A stretch of DNA of 10,805 bases, taken from an uncultured Spartobacteria bacterium. Its GTDB lineage: Bacteria; Verrucomicrobiota; Verrucomicrobiia; Chthoniobacterales; Terrimicrobiaceae. Position numbers and translations under genes: made by a program. This document shows, in pieces, positions 1-6,939 of this stretch (its first letter is position 1; each line of letters opens with the position of its first letter). Below the pieces are notes generated by a model. That model had not been told where the DNA came from. It was given only the letters and a program-made list of their open reading frames with translations, and ran no database searches. The DNA is taken from assembly GCA_903915315.1 (NCBI GenBank), contig CAIWSO010000151.1, forward strand, positions 1-10,805, given 5' to 3'.

Positions 1-960
1 CCGGTTCATGGTATTGCCGATATTAACTTCGAAGCGGCGGAAAAATTAGCCGTCCAATATGGCATCGCCCACGCTTATGGATCATTTGACGCCATGCTTG
101 CCGAGGCTCCCGCGAATGCGGTTTTCGACCTCGCTCTGCCGCCAAGTCATTTTGCATCCGTCCTTCGTCGCCTGCCGGTGGGCTCGCCCGTTCTTTTGCA
201 GAAGCCGATGGGTGAAACCATGGAGCAGGCGCGTGAGATTCTGGCCGTTTGCAAGGATCGCCGCCTCATTGCTGCGGTAAACCTGCAACTGCGTTTTTCT
301 CCATTTGTGATGGCTGCAGCCAGTCTCATCAACCAGGGCGTTATCGGCGATCTTCGAGACATCGAGATTCGTGTGACCTCACATACCCCATGGGACCACT
401 TTCCCTTCCTTAAAAAAGCACCCCGTTCCGAGTTGCTTTACCACAGCGTTCACCACATCGACTGCATCCGGCATTTTCTTGGCACTCCCGCGCACATCTA
501 TGCCAAAACCCTGCGCCATCCGGAACTCGACATGTCCGAAAGTCGCACGGCGCTCATTCTCGATTACGGTGACGCCGTGCGAGCAAACATCCAGACAAAC
601 CATTTCCACCGGTTCGGCACACGCCATCAGGAGAGCTACATCAAATGGGAGGGAACCAAGGGCGCGATTTTTGCCAAGATGGGGCTTCTCATGAACTACC
701 CCGAAGGCGTTCCCGATGAATTCGAGGTTTGCACATTCCAAGACGACAAGCCGGTGTGGGAGACGATTCCTCTCGAGGGAAGCTGGTTCCCCCATGCCTT
801 CATGGGTTCGATGGCCCAGGTGATGCGTGCGGCGGATGGCGACTCGCATGCGCTGGTCACGCCTGTTGAGGATTCGATCCACACGATGGCCTGCCTCGAG
901 GCGGCCTACGAGTCGAGCGATTCAGGAGGCTGCGACCCCGCAAAATTTATCACTCCATGA
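1..960 (+). CDS. Gfo/Idh/MocA family NAD(P)-dependent oxidoreductase (5' partial)
   Basis: The frame is open from base 1, so the start and the Rossmann GxGxxG segment lie outside the window; 319 residues are visible. Family members oxidise or reduce sugars, inositols or sugar acids with NAD(P), usually in the cytosol. The visible part begins near the end of the Rossmann fold. It has QKPMG at visible residues 67-71 (bases 199-213), the position of the family's EKP motif but with Gln for Glu. It also has an HSVHHID segment (about 148-154) that fits the catalytic H/D-x3-H-x2-D signature, followed by a C-terminal beta-sheet half. The TGA overlaps the next start as ATGA (957-960), so the gene looks translationally coupled to the MaoC gene and belongs to the CoA operon. 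An AGGAGG at 924-929 is too far upstream to serve the next start. Family is secure; substrate is unknown. Confidence 0.9.
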   Translation, partial: PVHGIADINFEAAEKLAVQYGIAHAYGSFDAMLAEAPANAVFDLALPPSHFASVLRRLPVGSPVLLQKPMGETMEQAREILAVCKDRRLIAAVNLQLRFSPFVMAAASLINQGVIGDLRDIEIRVTSHTPWDHFPFLKKAPRSELLYHSVHHIDCIRHFLGTPAHIYAKTLRHPELDMSESRTALILDYGDAVRANIQTNHFHRFGTRHQESYIKWEGTKGAIFAKMGLLMNYPEGVPDEFEVCTFQDDKPVWETIPLEGSWFPHAFMGSMAQVMRAADGDSHALVTPVEDSIHTMACLEAAYESSDSGGCDPAKFITP

Positions 961-1403
961 AAGAAACCTACTTCGAGGAATACCTGGAGGGCCCGCGCAA
1001 AACGACCACGGGGCGAACTATCACCGAGGCGGACATCGTTCTCCACGCCGGGCAAACCGGGGATTTCTACCCCCACCACATGGATGCCGAGTGGTGCGCC
1101 ACCCAACCTTTCAAGAAACGCATCGCCCACGGGACTCTCGTCTTTTCGGTTGCTGTGGGAATGACCGCCGCCGAGATCAACCCTCGAGCGATGTCCTACG
1201 GCTACGACAAGCTCCGCTTCATCAAGCCCGTCTTCATCGGCGATACAATCGTGTCAAAAACGAGCATCACCGAGAAGCGCGAGCACAAGCGTCCCTCCCA
1301 TGGAATCGTGGTGGAGAAACTCGACGTCACCAACCAACACGGCGAGACGGTTCTCGTTTGCGAGCACCTCCTCATCGTCGAACGCAAACTCCCTGTCACA
1401 TGA
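957..1403 (+). CDS. MaoC-family (R)-specific enoyl-CoA hydratase/dehydratase
   Basis: This 148-residue single hot-dog-fold protein has the length usual for MaoC/R-hydratase proteins, which add water to (or remove it from) enoyl-CoA thioesters in the cytosol. Residues 35-43 read GDFYPHHMD and match the hydratase-2 signature GDxNPxHxD. D36 and H41 are therefore the expected catalytic pair. The usual [VA]HG segment follows as IAHGTL (56-61). Residues 80-98 (SYGYDKLRFIKPVFIGDTI) are identical to a segment of the MaoC-like protein at 3702-4220, so the two are paralogues. Both ends overlap their neighbours by ATGA (957-960 and 1400-1403). Its position between the oxidoreductase, the binding-like protein and the CoA-transferase suggests the acyl-CoA it acts on is made by the CaiB enzyme. 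Mesaconyl-CoA or another dicarboxylyl-CoA hydratase is one possibility, but nothing in the sequence settles the substrate. Confidence 0.9.
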   Translation: MKETYFEEYLEGPRKTTTGRTITEADIVLHAGQTGDFYPHHMDAEWCATQPFKKRIAHGTLVFSVAVGMTAAEINPRAMSYGYDKLRFIKPVFIGDTIVSKTSITEKREHKRPSHGIVVEKLDVTNQHGETVLVCEHLLIVERKLPVT

Positions 1404-2542
1404 TCCATCTCAAAGGCATCGCCTGGAACCACACCCGCGGCTTCGTTTCCGTCGTCGCCACCGCCCAACGATTCGAGGAATTGCACCCGGGCGTTTCCAT
1501 TTCCTGGGAGAAACGCTCCCTTCAAGCCTTCGCAGACGCTTCGATGGAGGAGTTGGCAACCCGTTTCGATTTGATCGTCATGGACCATCCCCATACGGCC
1601 CTGGCCGCCACCGAGAGACTTCTTTTGCCCTATGAAGACTGGCTTCCACAGGAATTCCTGCGCGATCAGGCGGCCAACTCCGTGGGACGCTCCCATGAGA
1701 GCTATCGATTCCAAGACAAGCAATGGACGCTCGCGACCGATGCCGCCACGCCGATTTCCACCTGGCGCGCTGATCTGCTGCTAAAGCATGGGCTAGAACT
1801 CCCGAAAACCTGGCCGGATGTTTTAGAGATGGCGAAGGCGGGATTTGTGACCGTCTCCGCGTTTCCGATCGATATGCTGATGCACTCCTACATGTTCTGC
1901 GAGGCACTCGGGCACATGCCTTTTGGCGCAGACAGGAAAATCGCTCCTGAGGACACTCTCGCTGCCGCCCTCGAGGAATTACGCCGACTTGTGGCGCTCT
2001 GCGATCCCGCTTGTTTGGAAAGAAATCCCATTCGCACGGCGGAGTGGATGTCTTCAGTGGACGAAGACCGGCGCGCCGTGTATTGCCCATTCGCCTACGG
2101 GTATTCGAACTACTCGCGTCCGGGCTATGCGCGCCACTTGCTCAAAGCCGGCGGGCTCGTCGAATTTGGAGGCAAGCGGTTGAGATCGACACTCGGCGGA
2201 GCGGGCATGGCTGTCTCCTCGAAAACCAAGCATCCCCGCGAGGCCATGGATTACGCGGGATTCTCGGCCTCCCCCGAGGTCCAAAGAGGCGTCTACTTTC
2301 AATCCGGAGGCCAACCTGGACATCGAACCGCCTGGACCGACCAAGCTGTGAACACCGCAAGCAGTGGATTTTTTGAAAACACGCTCCAGACCCTCGACGA
2401 GGCTTTGTGCCGGCCAAAAGTTCCCGGCTACATGGCTTTCCAAGACGCAGCCACGCCTGTCGCCCATGATGCGGTGGCGGGAAAAAAATCCGTCGCGGAA
2501 GCCGCCCGTGAAATCACCAAACTTTGGGAAACCTTGAAATGA
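1400..2542 (+). CDS. Solute-binding-protein-like protein without signal peptide
   Basis: This 380-residue protein resembles family 1 extracellular sugar-binding proteins of ABC importers. Visible traits are an N-terminal lobe with AQRFEELHPGVSISWEKRS (22-40), LIVMDHPH (58-65), a TPISTWRADLL hinge-like stretch (117-127), and a C-terminal GGAGMAVSSKTKHPREAMDYA segment (about 266-286) followed by SGGQPGHR. It starts MIHLKGIAWNH, with no hydrophobic signal peptide and no lipobox Cys. Extending the frame upstream only overlaps the MaoC gene and adds no hydrophobic segment. No permease or ATPase gene lies in the window. ATG at 1400 was chosen because it makes an ATGA overlap with the MaoC stop. The likeliest reading is a cytosolic protein on the binding-protein fold, perhaps a ligand sensor, carrier or enzyme accessory of the CoA pathway. 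A true importer subunit with unusual export is less likely. I recall signal-less homologues beside CoA-transferases in other bacteria, but cannot verify this here. Confidence 0.8.
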   Translation: MIHLKGIAWNHTRGFVSVVATAQRFEELHPGVSISWEKRSLQAFADASMEELATRFDLIVMDHPHTALAATERLLLPYEDWLPQEFLRDQAANSVGRSHESYRFQDKQWTLATDAATPISTWRADLLLKHGLELPKTWPDVLEMAKAGFVTVSAFPIDMLMHSYMFCEALGHMPFGADRKIAPEDTLAAALEELRRLVALCDPACLERNPIRTAEWMSSVDEDRRAVYCPFAYGYSNYSRPGYARHLLKAGGLVEFGGKRLRSTLGGAGMAVSSKTKHPREAMDYAGFSASPEVQRGVYFQSGGQPGHRTAWTDQAVNTASSGFFENTLQTLDEALCRPKVPGYMAFQDAATPVAHDAVAGKKSVAEAAREITKLWETLK

Positions 2543-3681
2543 AGCCACTCTCCGACCTCGTTGTTCTCGATTTTTCGCAATTCCTCGCTGGTCCCGCCGC
2601 CGCGATGCGGCTCGCCGATCTTGGTGCAAGGGTGATCAAAATCGAACGCCCCCAAGGCGGTGACATCTGCCGCCAGCTCTACATCTCGAACCTAGGAGTG
2701 GAAGGCGATAGCACGCTTTTCCACTCGATCAACCGGAATAAGGAGGGCTTCGCCGCCGATCTTAAGAACCCCGAACACCTCGTCGCCGTTCGCAAGTTGA
2801 TCGCCGCCGCGGATGTGCTGGTCGAAAACTTTCGCCCCGGCGTGATGGAAAAGCTCGGCCTGAGTTACGAGGCTGTGAAAGCCATCAACCCCCGCCTCGT
2901 CTACGCCACCGTCACAGGTTACGGCACCAAGGGGCCATGGGCCGGAAAACCCGGACAGGACCTTCTTGCCCAATCCATGTCCGGCCTCACTTGGCTCAGC
3001 GGGGATGCAACAGGAAATCCCGTGCCGATGGGGCTCGCCGTCGCGGATCTCACCACCAGCGCCCACCTGGTGCAGGGCATTCTCGCGTGCCTCGTTCGCC
3101 GGGGTGTCACGGGTCGCGGCGGACGGGTTGAGGTGAGTCTCATGGAATCCATTCTCGACCTGCAATTCGAGGTCATCACCACCCATCTCAACGACGGTGG
3201 CAAGGCCCCGAACCGGAGCGCCGTGAACAATGCCCACGCGTATCTCGGCGCTCCCTACGGCATCTATGCCACCTCGGATGGCCATCTCGCGCTGGCGATG
3301 GGCCAGGTGCCGCGCCTCGGCGAGCTTTTGGGTTGCCCGGCTTTGCTGGCCTATACCGATCCCAAGAGCTGGTTCAGCCACCGTGATGAGATCAAGGCAA
3401 CTCTTCGCGACCATCTCCCCACACAAACCACCGCCCATTGGCTTTCCATTTTGGAACCTGCCGATATCTGGTGCGCCGAGGTCATGTCGTGGGAAAAACT
3501 CCGCACCACCCCAGGCTACAACGCCCTTGATATGGAGCAGGAAGTCCTTTGCCCCGCCGGCACTCCGCTCAAGACTCTTCGCTGTCCGATTCGCATTGAT
3601 GGCGAAATCTACAAATCCGCCGCAGGCGCCCCGTCCATCGGCCAACACAACTTTCAAATTAAAGACGAGTTCAGCCTCTAA
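2539..3681 (+). CDS. CaiB/BaiF (class III) CoA-transferase
   Basis: This 380-residue protein has the usual size of class III CoA-transferases, which move CoA between carboxylic acids through an enzyme-bound mixed anhydride on a catalytic Asp. The N-terminus VVLDFSQFLAGPAAAMRLADLGA (8-30) and VIKIERPQGGD (32-42) are typical. So are VENFRPGVMEKLGL (95-108), the VTGYGTKGPW segment (125-134) and the TGRGGRVEVSLMES segment (171-184). D170 in AVADLTT lines up with the catalytic Asp169 of formyl-CoA transferase. ATG at 2539 is preferred because it makes a 4-base overlap (2539-2542) with the binding-protein-like gene. A TTG 15 bases upstream is possible but has no support. In this operon it would activate the carboxylate used by the flanking MaoC proteins. 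Succinyl-CoA:mesaconate- or malate-type transfer is a reasonable analogy, but donor and acceptor cannot be read from the sequence. Confidence 0.93.
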   Translation: MKPLSDLVVLDFSQFLAGPAAAMRLADLGARVIKIERPQGGDICRQLYISNLGVEGDSTLFHSINRNKEGFAADLKNPEHLVAVRKLIAAADVLVENFRPGVMEKLGLSYEAVKAINPRLVYATVTGYGTKGPWAGKPGQDLLAQSMSGLTWLSGDATGNPVPMGLAVADLTTSAHLVQGILACLVRRGVTGRGGRVEVSLMESILDLQFEVITTHLNDGGKAPNRSAVNNAHAYLGAPYGIYATSDGHLALAMGQVPRLGELLGCPALLAYTDPKSWFSHRDEIKATLRDHLPTQTTAHWLSILEPADIWCAEVMSWEKLRTTPGYNALDMEQEVLCPAGTPLKTLRCPIRIDGEIYKSAAGAPSIGQHNFQIKDEFSL

Positions 3682-3701
3682 TTCAACCCAACCAATCCAT
3701 C

Positions 3702-4220
3702 ATGAAAAATCCCAATCCCGATCCTGCCCAACACAAGAACATCCCCGTGTGGAACGCCGAAAACTGGATGTATGAGGACATCGAAATCGGGAGCCGCATC
3801 CGTTCGATTCGCCGCACGATCAGCGAGGGCGAGTCGATGCAGTTCAACGCCCTCGTGCTCGACATGCACCCGTATGTCGCCGACGAGATTTTCGCCAAAG
3901 AGGAAGGCATTTTCGGCCGACGCCTCATCGCCGGGGCCATGGTCTTCAGCGTTGGCCTCGGATTGGTCGCCACGAATTGTGTGAACGCCTTCAGCTACGG
4001 CTACGACAAACTGCGCTTCATCAAACCGGTTTTCATCGGAGACACGATCTACACCATCAAGACCGATCTCGAAAAAACGCCGAAATACCCCGAGATGGGC
4101 CTCTATCGCGCCAGCTACGAGGTTTTCAAAAATGAGGGCGAGCTGGTGCTCTATTGCGAACACCTGCAAACCGTCAAATACCGCAACGCCGAAATTGCAC
4201 GGAAAAACACCGAGATTTGA
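3702..4220 (+). CDS. MaoC-like hot-dog protein, probable non-catalytic or altered partner subunit
   Basis: This 172-residue MaoC-family protein is paralogous to the one at 957-1403. Residues 98-116 are identical to residues 80-98 of that protein, while third codon positions differ, so the duplication is not recent. It has about 20 extra N-terminal residues (MKNPNPDPAQ and on). Aligned to GDxNPxHxD, its segment reads LDMHPYVAD (53-61). The motif Asp is kept as D54, the motif His is replaced by V59, and the downstream [VA]HG becomes AGA (77-79). H56 occupies the Asn position. It may therefore be the non-catalytic half of a heteromeric hydratase, as HadA and HadC are in the mycobacterial HadAB/HadBC dehydratases, or it may use a different chemistry. 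The start lies 20 bases after the CoA-transferase stop, with no clear ribosome binding site. It is the last gene of the operon. Family is sure; the subunit role is inference. Confidence 0.88.
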   Translation: MKNPNPDPAQHKNIPVWNAENWMYEDIEIGSRIRSIRRTISEGESMQFNALVLDMHPYVADEIFAKEEGIFGRRLIAGAMVFSVGLGLVATNCVNAFSYGYDKLRFIKPVFIGDTIYTIKTDLEKTPKYPEMGLYRASYEVFKNEGELVLYCEHLQTVKYRNAEIARKNTEI

Positions 4221-4300
4221 TCTTTTCACTCTCAAGTATTTTTGGATTTCAGCTCCTTTGAGAAACTTGTCAGGAGACGATTCCTTTCCAATCAATCACC

Positions 4301-4605
4301 ATGAATAAAACCACGCTCGCCATTGCCATTGGAGCCCTCGCCTCCAGCTATTCTGGTCTCGCGGAAACCAAGATTTCCAAGGTCTCGCCCACAACTGATA
4401 CGCCCACCTATTTGAAGCAAACCAAGCCCACGCCGGCCCCGGGGACACCCTCGTCTTCGCACCCGAAATCCTGTCGCCCACCTACTACTACGCGCGAGCC
4501 TTTCGCGATCCCAACGGCCGCTTCGTGGAGGAGAACGACCGCTACGCCCAAGCGCTTCTTTATCGCCGCGTGGGGCTCGACTGCTTCGCCGCCGCGCAGA
4601 GCTGA
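4301..4605 (+). pseudogene. Chimeric gene remnant: signal-peptide start joined out of frame to a C-terminal fragment
   Basis: From ATG 4301 the frame gives a good signal-peptide-like start (MNKTTLAIAIGALASSYSGLA, hydrophobic core about residues 5-15). After roughly 35 residues it turns into low-quality Pro/Thr/Ser/Arg-rich sequence typical of a wrong frame, ending at 4666. In the frame two bases on (codons starting 4399, stop TGA 4603-4605), 68 codons look genuinely coding, including GDTLVFAPEILSPTYYYAR (bases 4441-4497) and ENDRYAQALLYRRVGLDCF. This resembles, from memory, the C-terminal end of a xylose-isomerase-like sugar phosphate isomerase/epimerase; that identification is weak. The two halves therefore seem to come from different genes joined near base 4398. 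No functional product is expected apart from perhaps a short exported peptide. The fragment's TGA is exactly where the 47-base direct repeat begins. Confidence 0.5.
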
Positions 4606-4649
4606 GCTTTCTCAACGGCCTTCACCCCAAAAGCAATTTCATAGCAATC
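4603..4649 (+). repeat. 47-base direct repeat, copy 1
   Basis: Bases 4603-4640 are identical to 6758-6795. After one mismatch (A at 4641, C at 6796), the next eight bases (4642-4649 and 6797-6804) match again, giving 46 of 47 identical. The two copies are 2155 bases apart and bracket the secreted glycosidase gene. The repeat begins at the TGA that ends the gene fragment at 4399-4605. It can be read as SFLNGLHPKSNF-I-AI and stays open to a TGA at the glycosidase start codon (4737-4739). It has no long inverted repeat, so it does not look like an insertion-sequence end. Confidence 0.9.
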
Positions 4650-4735
4650 AAGCGGGCATCGAATGAATTGTCGAAGCTCTCGCTCTCTTTCTCTTTACAG
4701 CCTCGGCCTCCAGCATTAAAAAATCCCCTCACTCC

Positions 4736-6700
4736 ATGAAAAATAGCCTCACTCTGTGCGCCCTGCTACTAACCGCTTTGCCAGCACTGCCCGCCGCCGA
4801 AACGCCCCAACACACGGTACGGATTCATAACGGCTTTGTTTACGCTCCGGCGGGCATCGCCTGTGTCGTCGATGACCAGGCGGCCTTCGTCCTCGACATC
4901 GGGAGGGCACCGGGGGCGAAGCCACAGTTTCTCGGTCAGCACTGGTCTGCGTCGGGGTGTCGGCCTGGCATAGCGGCGCCGGATGACTCCATTCATAAGT
5001 TGGTTCTGGAATCGAAGGAGGCGAATATCCAATGGGTCTGGGGCAAGGCAGGCGATGCGGCGGTCGGTCGGATCAGCGTGGACAAGCCGACGACCGTCAC
5101 CGTGAAACTGTTAAAAGAATCATGGCCCAAATTATACGCCGCCTATACGCCCGCCAGCGATGGCGTGACGGGCGAGGCGACCTTGCAAAATGGCAATAAA
5201 ATCGGCTGGCGCCTGGCGCTCTCGACTGCACCGGCCAGGAATGATGGTGAGACGCTGGAGCTGACGCTCGACCCCAAGGAGCCGGTGCGTCTGGTCGCCG
5301 GGCTGGGAACCTTACCTAAATTTTCGGACGTGGACGGTATTTTGGAACGTGCGGAAGAGGCCTACGTCGCGCGCCGACCTTCCGCCAGCGGCCCGTGGGG
5401 GGATTTCGTCGGGGCGATTGCCGACAACCTGAATAATACCCGGGTGTACAGCACGGACAATCATCGCCTGGCCTACACCGTGAGCCGAAAATGGGCCAAA
5501 GGCCCGAACAAGGCCCCGTATTTCGGCTGGGACAGTTTCTTTAACGCCGCTCTGGGCTGCCTCGACGATCCGCAGGCCGCTCAAGAGATGGTCCGAGCAA
5601 GCTTAGAACTTGCAACACCCCAAGGGTTTATCGCCAATTTCTCGCACTGGGAATTCATAGGGAAGTCGACCAGTTTTGATCGCTCGCAGCCTCCGGTCGG
5701 TAGCTTGTGCGTCTGGCGTATGCACCAACGCCGGGCGGACGTCGGCTTCCTTCGCGAAGTCTATCCCAAACTGGTCAAGTGGCATGCCTGGTGGATGACC
5801 GCACGCGACGGCAACAATGACGGCTTGTTGGAGTGGGGCTCGAACGGCAACGGCTGGCATGGTGCGCTCTTGGAAACCGGCTGGGACGACACGCCGCACT
5901 TTAACGGAGGCAAGATGGTCGGCCCCAATATGAATGTTAACGCCGTAGATCTGAACTCCTTGTACTCAATGGACGCCGAATATCTCGCGCTGATCGCCGA
6001 CGCGATCGGCGAGAAGAATGACGCGGAGAAATTCCGCGCCGAGTCCAAGGCGATTAACCAGCGGATCAACGAGCAATTATGGAACGAAGAACTCGGCATC
6101 TATTGCAGCCGCATGTGGGGTGCGGAGGGCAAGTCGGGCGCATTCCTGACCCGGTTAACACCGATGAACTTCTATCCGTTGACTTGCGGCGCGCCCGATG
6201 CGGAACAGGCGAAGCGTGTGCTCAAGGTCATGACCGATCCCAAGAAGTTCTGGGGTGAGTGGATTCTGCCCACCCTGGCCTATGATGACCCCCTGTTCGC
6301 GAAACAGGATTACTGGAATGGCAAGGTGTGGGGGCCGGTGAATTACTTGGTGTTCCAAGGGGTGAAACGCTACGCCACCCCGGAAGTGAAAGCCGAATTC
6401 GCCCGCAAGAGCGTCGAGCTATTCATGCAAAACTGGACTCAAAACGGAACCTGCGGGGAAAATTTCTCTAGCACGACGGGCAAGCAAACCTCGGATCCGA
6501 ATTACACCTGGGGCGCCCTGCTCTGCCTGGTTGGCGTGGAGGCGGTGATCGACCAACAGCCCGACGGTAAGTTCGTTGCCGGGCAGGGGCTGCCTGCAGA
6601 TCTGAAGCTAAACAAAATCCCCCTGGCCGACCGCCTCTACCAGGTAACGGTTAAAAACGGAATCGGTGTGCCGACAGTCGATGTCGGTAATCCACGATAA
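4736..6700 (+). CDS. Secreted (alpha/alpha)6-barrel glycoside hydrolase, MGH1/GH63-trehalase-like
   Basis: This 654-residue protein has a clear Sec signal peptide (MKNSLTLCALLLTALPALPA, likely cut after an Ala near 20-21), so it acts in the periplasm or outside the cell. Residues 25-190 form a beta-rich N-terminal domain. From about 220 the six-hairpin barrel begins, with PYFGWDSFFNAALG (261-274), ETGWDDTPHFNGGKM (380-394), YWNGKVWGPVNYLVFQG (526-542) and GTCGENFSSTTG (571-582). These are the landmarks of the GH63/GH37/MGH1 clan. By family analogy D384 (GWD) is the general acid and E575 (GEN) the base, implying an inverting alpha-glycosidase that acts on alpha-glucosides or related sugars. 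ATG 4736 lacks a Shine-Dalgarno sequence but gives the signal peptide directly. The gene is intact, unlike its neighbours, and sits between two copies of a 47-base repeat. Leu codons favour CTG over the CTC used in the upstream operon, which may hint at a different history. Confidence 0.85.
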   Translation: MKNSLTLCALLLTALPALPAAETPQHTVRIHNGFVYAPAGIACVVDDQAAFVLDIGRAPGAKPQFLGQHWSASGCRPGIAAPDDSIHKLVLESKEANIQWVWGKAGDAAVGRISVDKPTTVTVKLLKESWPKLYAAYTPASDGVTGEATLQNGNKIGWRLALSTAPARNDGETLELTLDPKEPVRLVAGLGTLPKFSDVDGILERAEEAYVARRPSASGPWGDFVGAIADNLNNTRVYSTDNHRLAYTVSRKWAKGPNKAPYFGWDSFFNAALGCLDDPQAAQEMVRASLELATPQGFIANFSHWEFIGKSTSFDRSQPPVGSLCVWRMHQRRADVGFLREVYPKLVKWHAWWMTARDGNNDGLLEWGSNGNGWHGALLETGWDDTPHFNGGKMVGPNMNVNAVDLNSLYSMDAEYLALIADAIGEKNDAEKFRAESKAINQRINEQLWNEELGIYCSRMWGAEGKSGAFLTRLTPMNFYPLTCGAPDAEQAKRVLKVMTDPKKFWGEWILPTLAYDDPLFAKQDYWNGKVWGPVNYLVFQGVKRYATPEVKAEFARKSVELFMQNWTQNGTCGENFSSTTGKQTSDPNYTWGALLCLVGVEAVIDQQPDGKFVAGQGLPADLKLNKIPLADRLYQVTVKNGIGVPTVDVGNPR

Positions 6701-6756
6701 ACCATGTTCAGACCAGCGAGGAATGAATCCCCATTTCCCCGCTCTCCGGTCCTCCC

Positions 6757-6939
6757 ATGAGCTTTCTCAACGGCCTTCACCCCAAAAGCAATTTCCTAGC
6801 AATCTTCGATAGCGGAAAACAAGACAAGTAAGCCAACGCCCAGTCCATCGAGTTGGGTGATGGGAGGACTTATGCGATCGATGGGAAGAATGGTGCGGTG
6901 GACGGCATGACTTGCGCGGTGGATGGCACAGGGTCGTAA
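6757..6939 (+). pseudogene. Possible decayed 5' coding remnant at repeat copy 2
   Basis: Repeat copy 2 lies just behind an ATG at 6757. The frame reads MSFLNGLHPKSNFLAIFDSG and stops at a TAA (6829-6831). The same frame then continues for 35 codons with plausible protein sequence, including ELGDGRTYAIDGKNGAVDG, to a TAA at 6937-6939. The GH97-like frame begins two bases out of register after a TGA at 6858-6860. One explanation is that this is the broken 5' end of the GH97-like gene or of another gene, carrying one nonsense change and one frameshift. I do not recognise the encoded peptide, so its origin is open. Confidence 0.35.
6758..6804 (+). repeat. 47-base direct repeat, copy 2
   Basis: This is the second copy of the sequence at 4603-4649, with a single difference at base 6796 (C instead of A). 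Here an A precedes it, making ATGAGC, so this copy can start a reading frame, whereas copy 1 is preceded by C. It begins 58 bases after the secreted glycosidase stop and lies upstream of the GH97-like open frame. Sequence outside the two copies is not similar on either side. Confidence 0.9.

Noticed and set aside
924..929. AGGAGG as a ribosome binding site for the first MaoC gene
   Set aside because: It lies 27 bases before the ATG at 957 and within coding sequence, too far to act on that start.
827..1399. In-frame upstream extension of the binding-protein-like gene to 827
   Set aside because: It overlaps the oxidoreductase end and the whole MaoC gene in another frame, is Arg/His-rich, and adds no signal peptide; ATG 1400 gives a clean ATGA overlap.
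2524..2538. TTG start of the CoA-transferase 15 bases upstream
   Set aside because: ATG 2539 fits the family N-terminus and the ATGA overlap pattern of the operon.
2692..3657. Long open frame (321 residues) antisense to the CoA-transferase
   Set aside because: It shadows a well-supported CaiB gene; the composition is Gly/His-rich with no recognisable motif, as expected from codon bias in GC-rich DNA.
4221..4265. Terminator hairpin after the CoA operon
   Set aside because: The possible CTCAAG/CTTTGAG pairing is bulged with a long loop and no following T run.
3678..4295. Antisense open frame (205 residues) over the second MaoC gene
   Set aside because: It is a shadow of the conserved MaoC-like gene with no motif of its own.
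4603..6804. Insertion sequence or composite transposon bounded by the 47-base repeats
   Set aside because: There is no transposase or integrase frame and no terminal inverted repeat; the only gene between the copies is a glycosidase.
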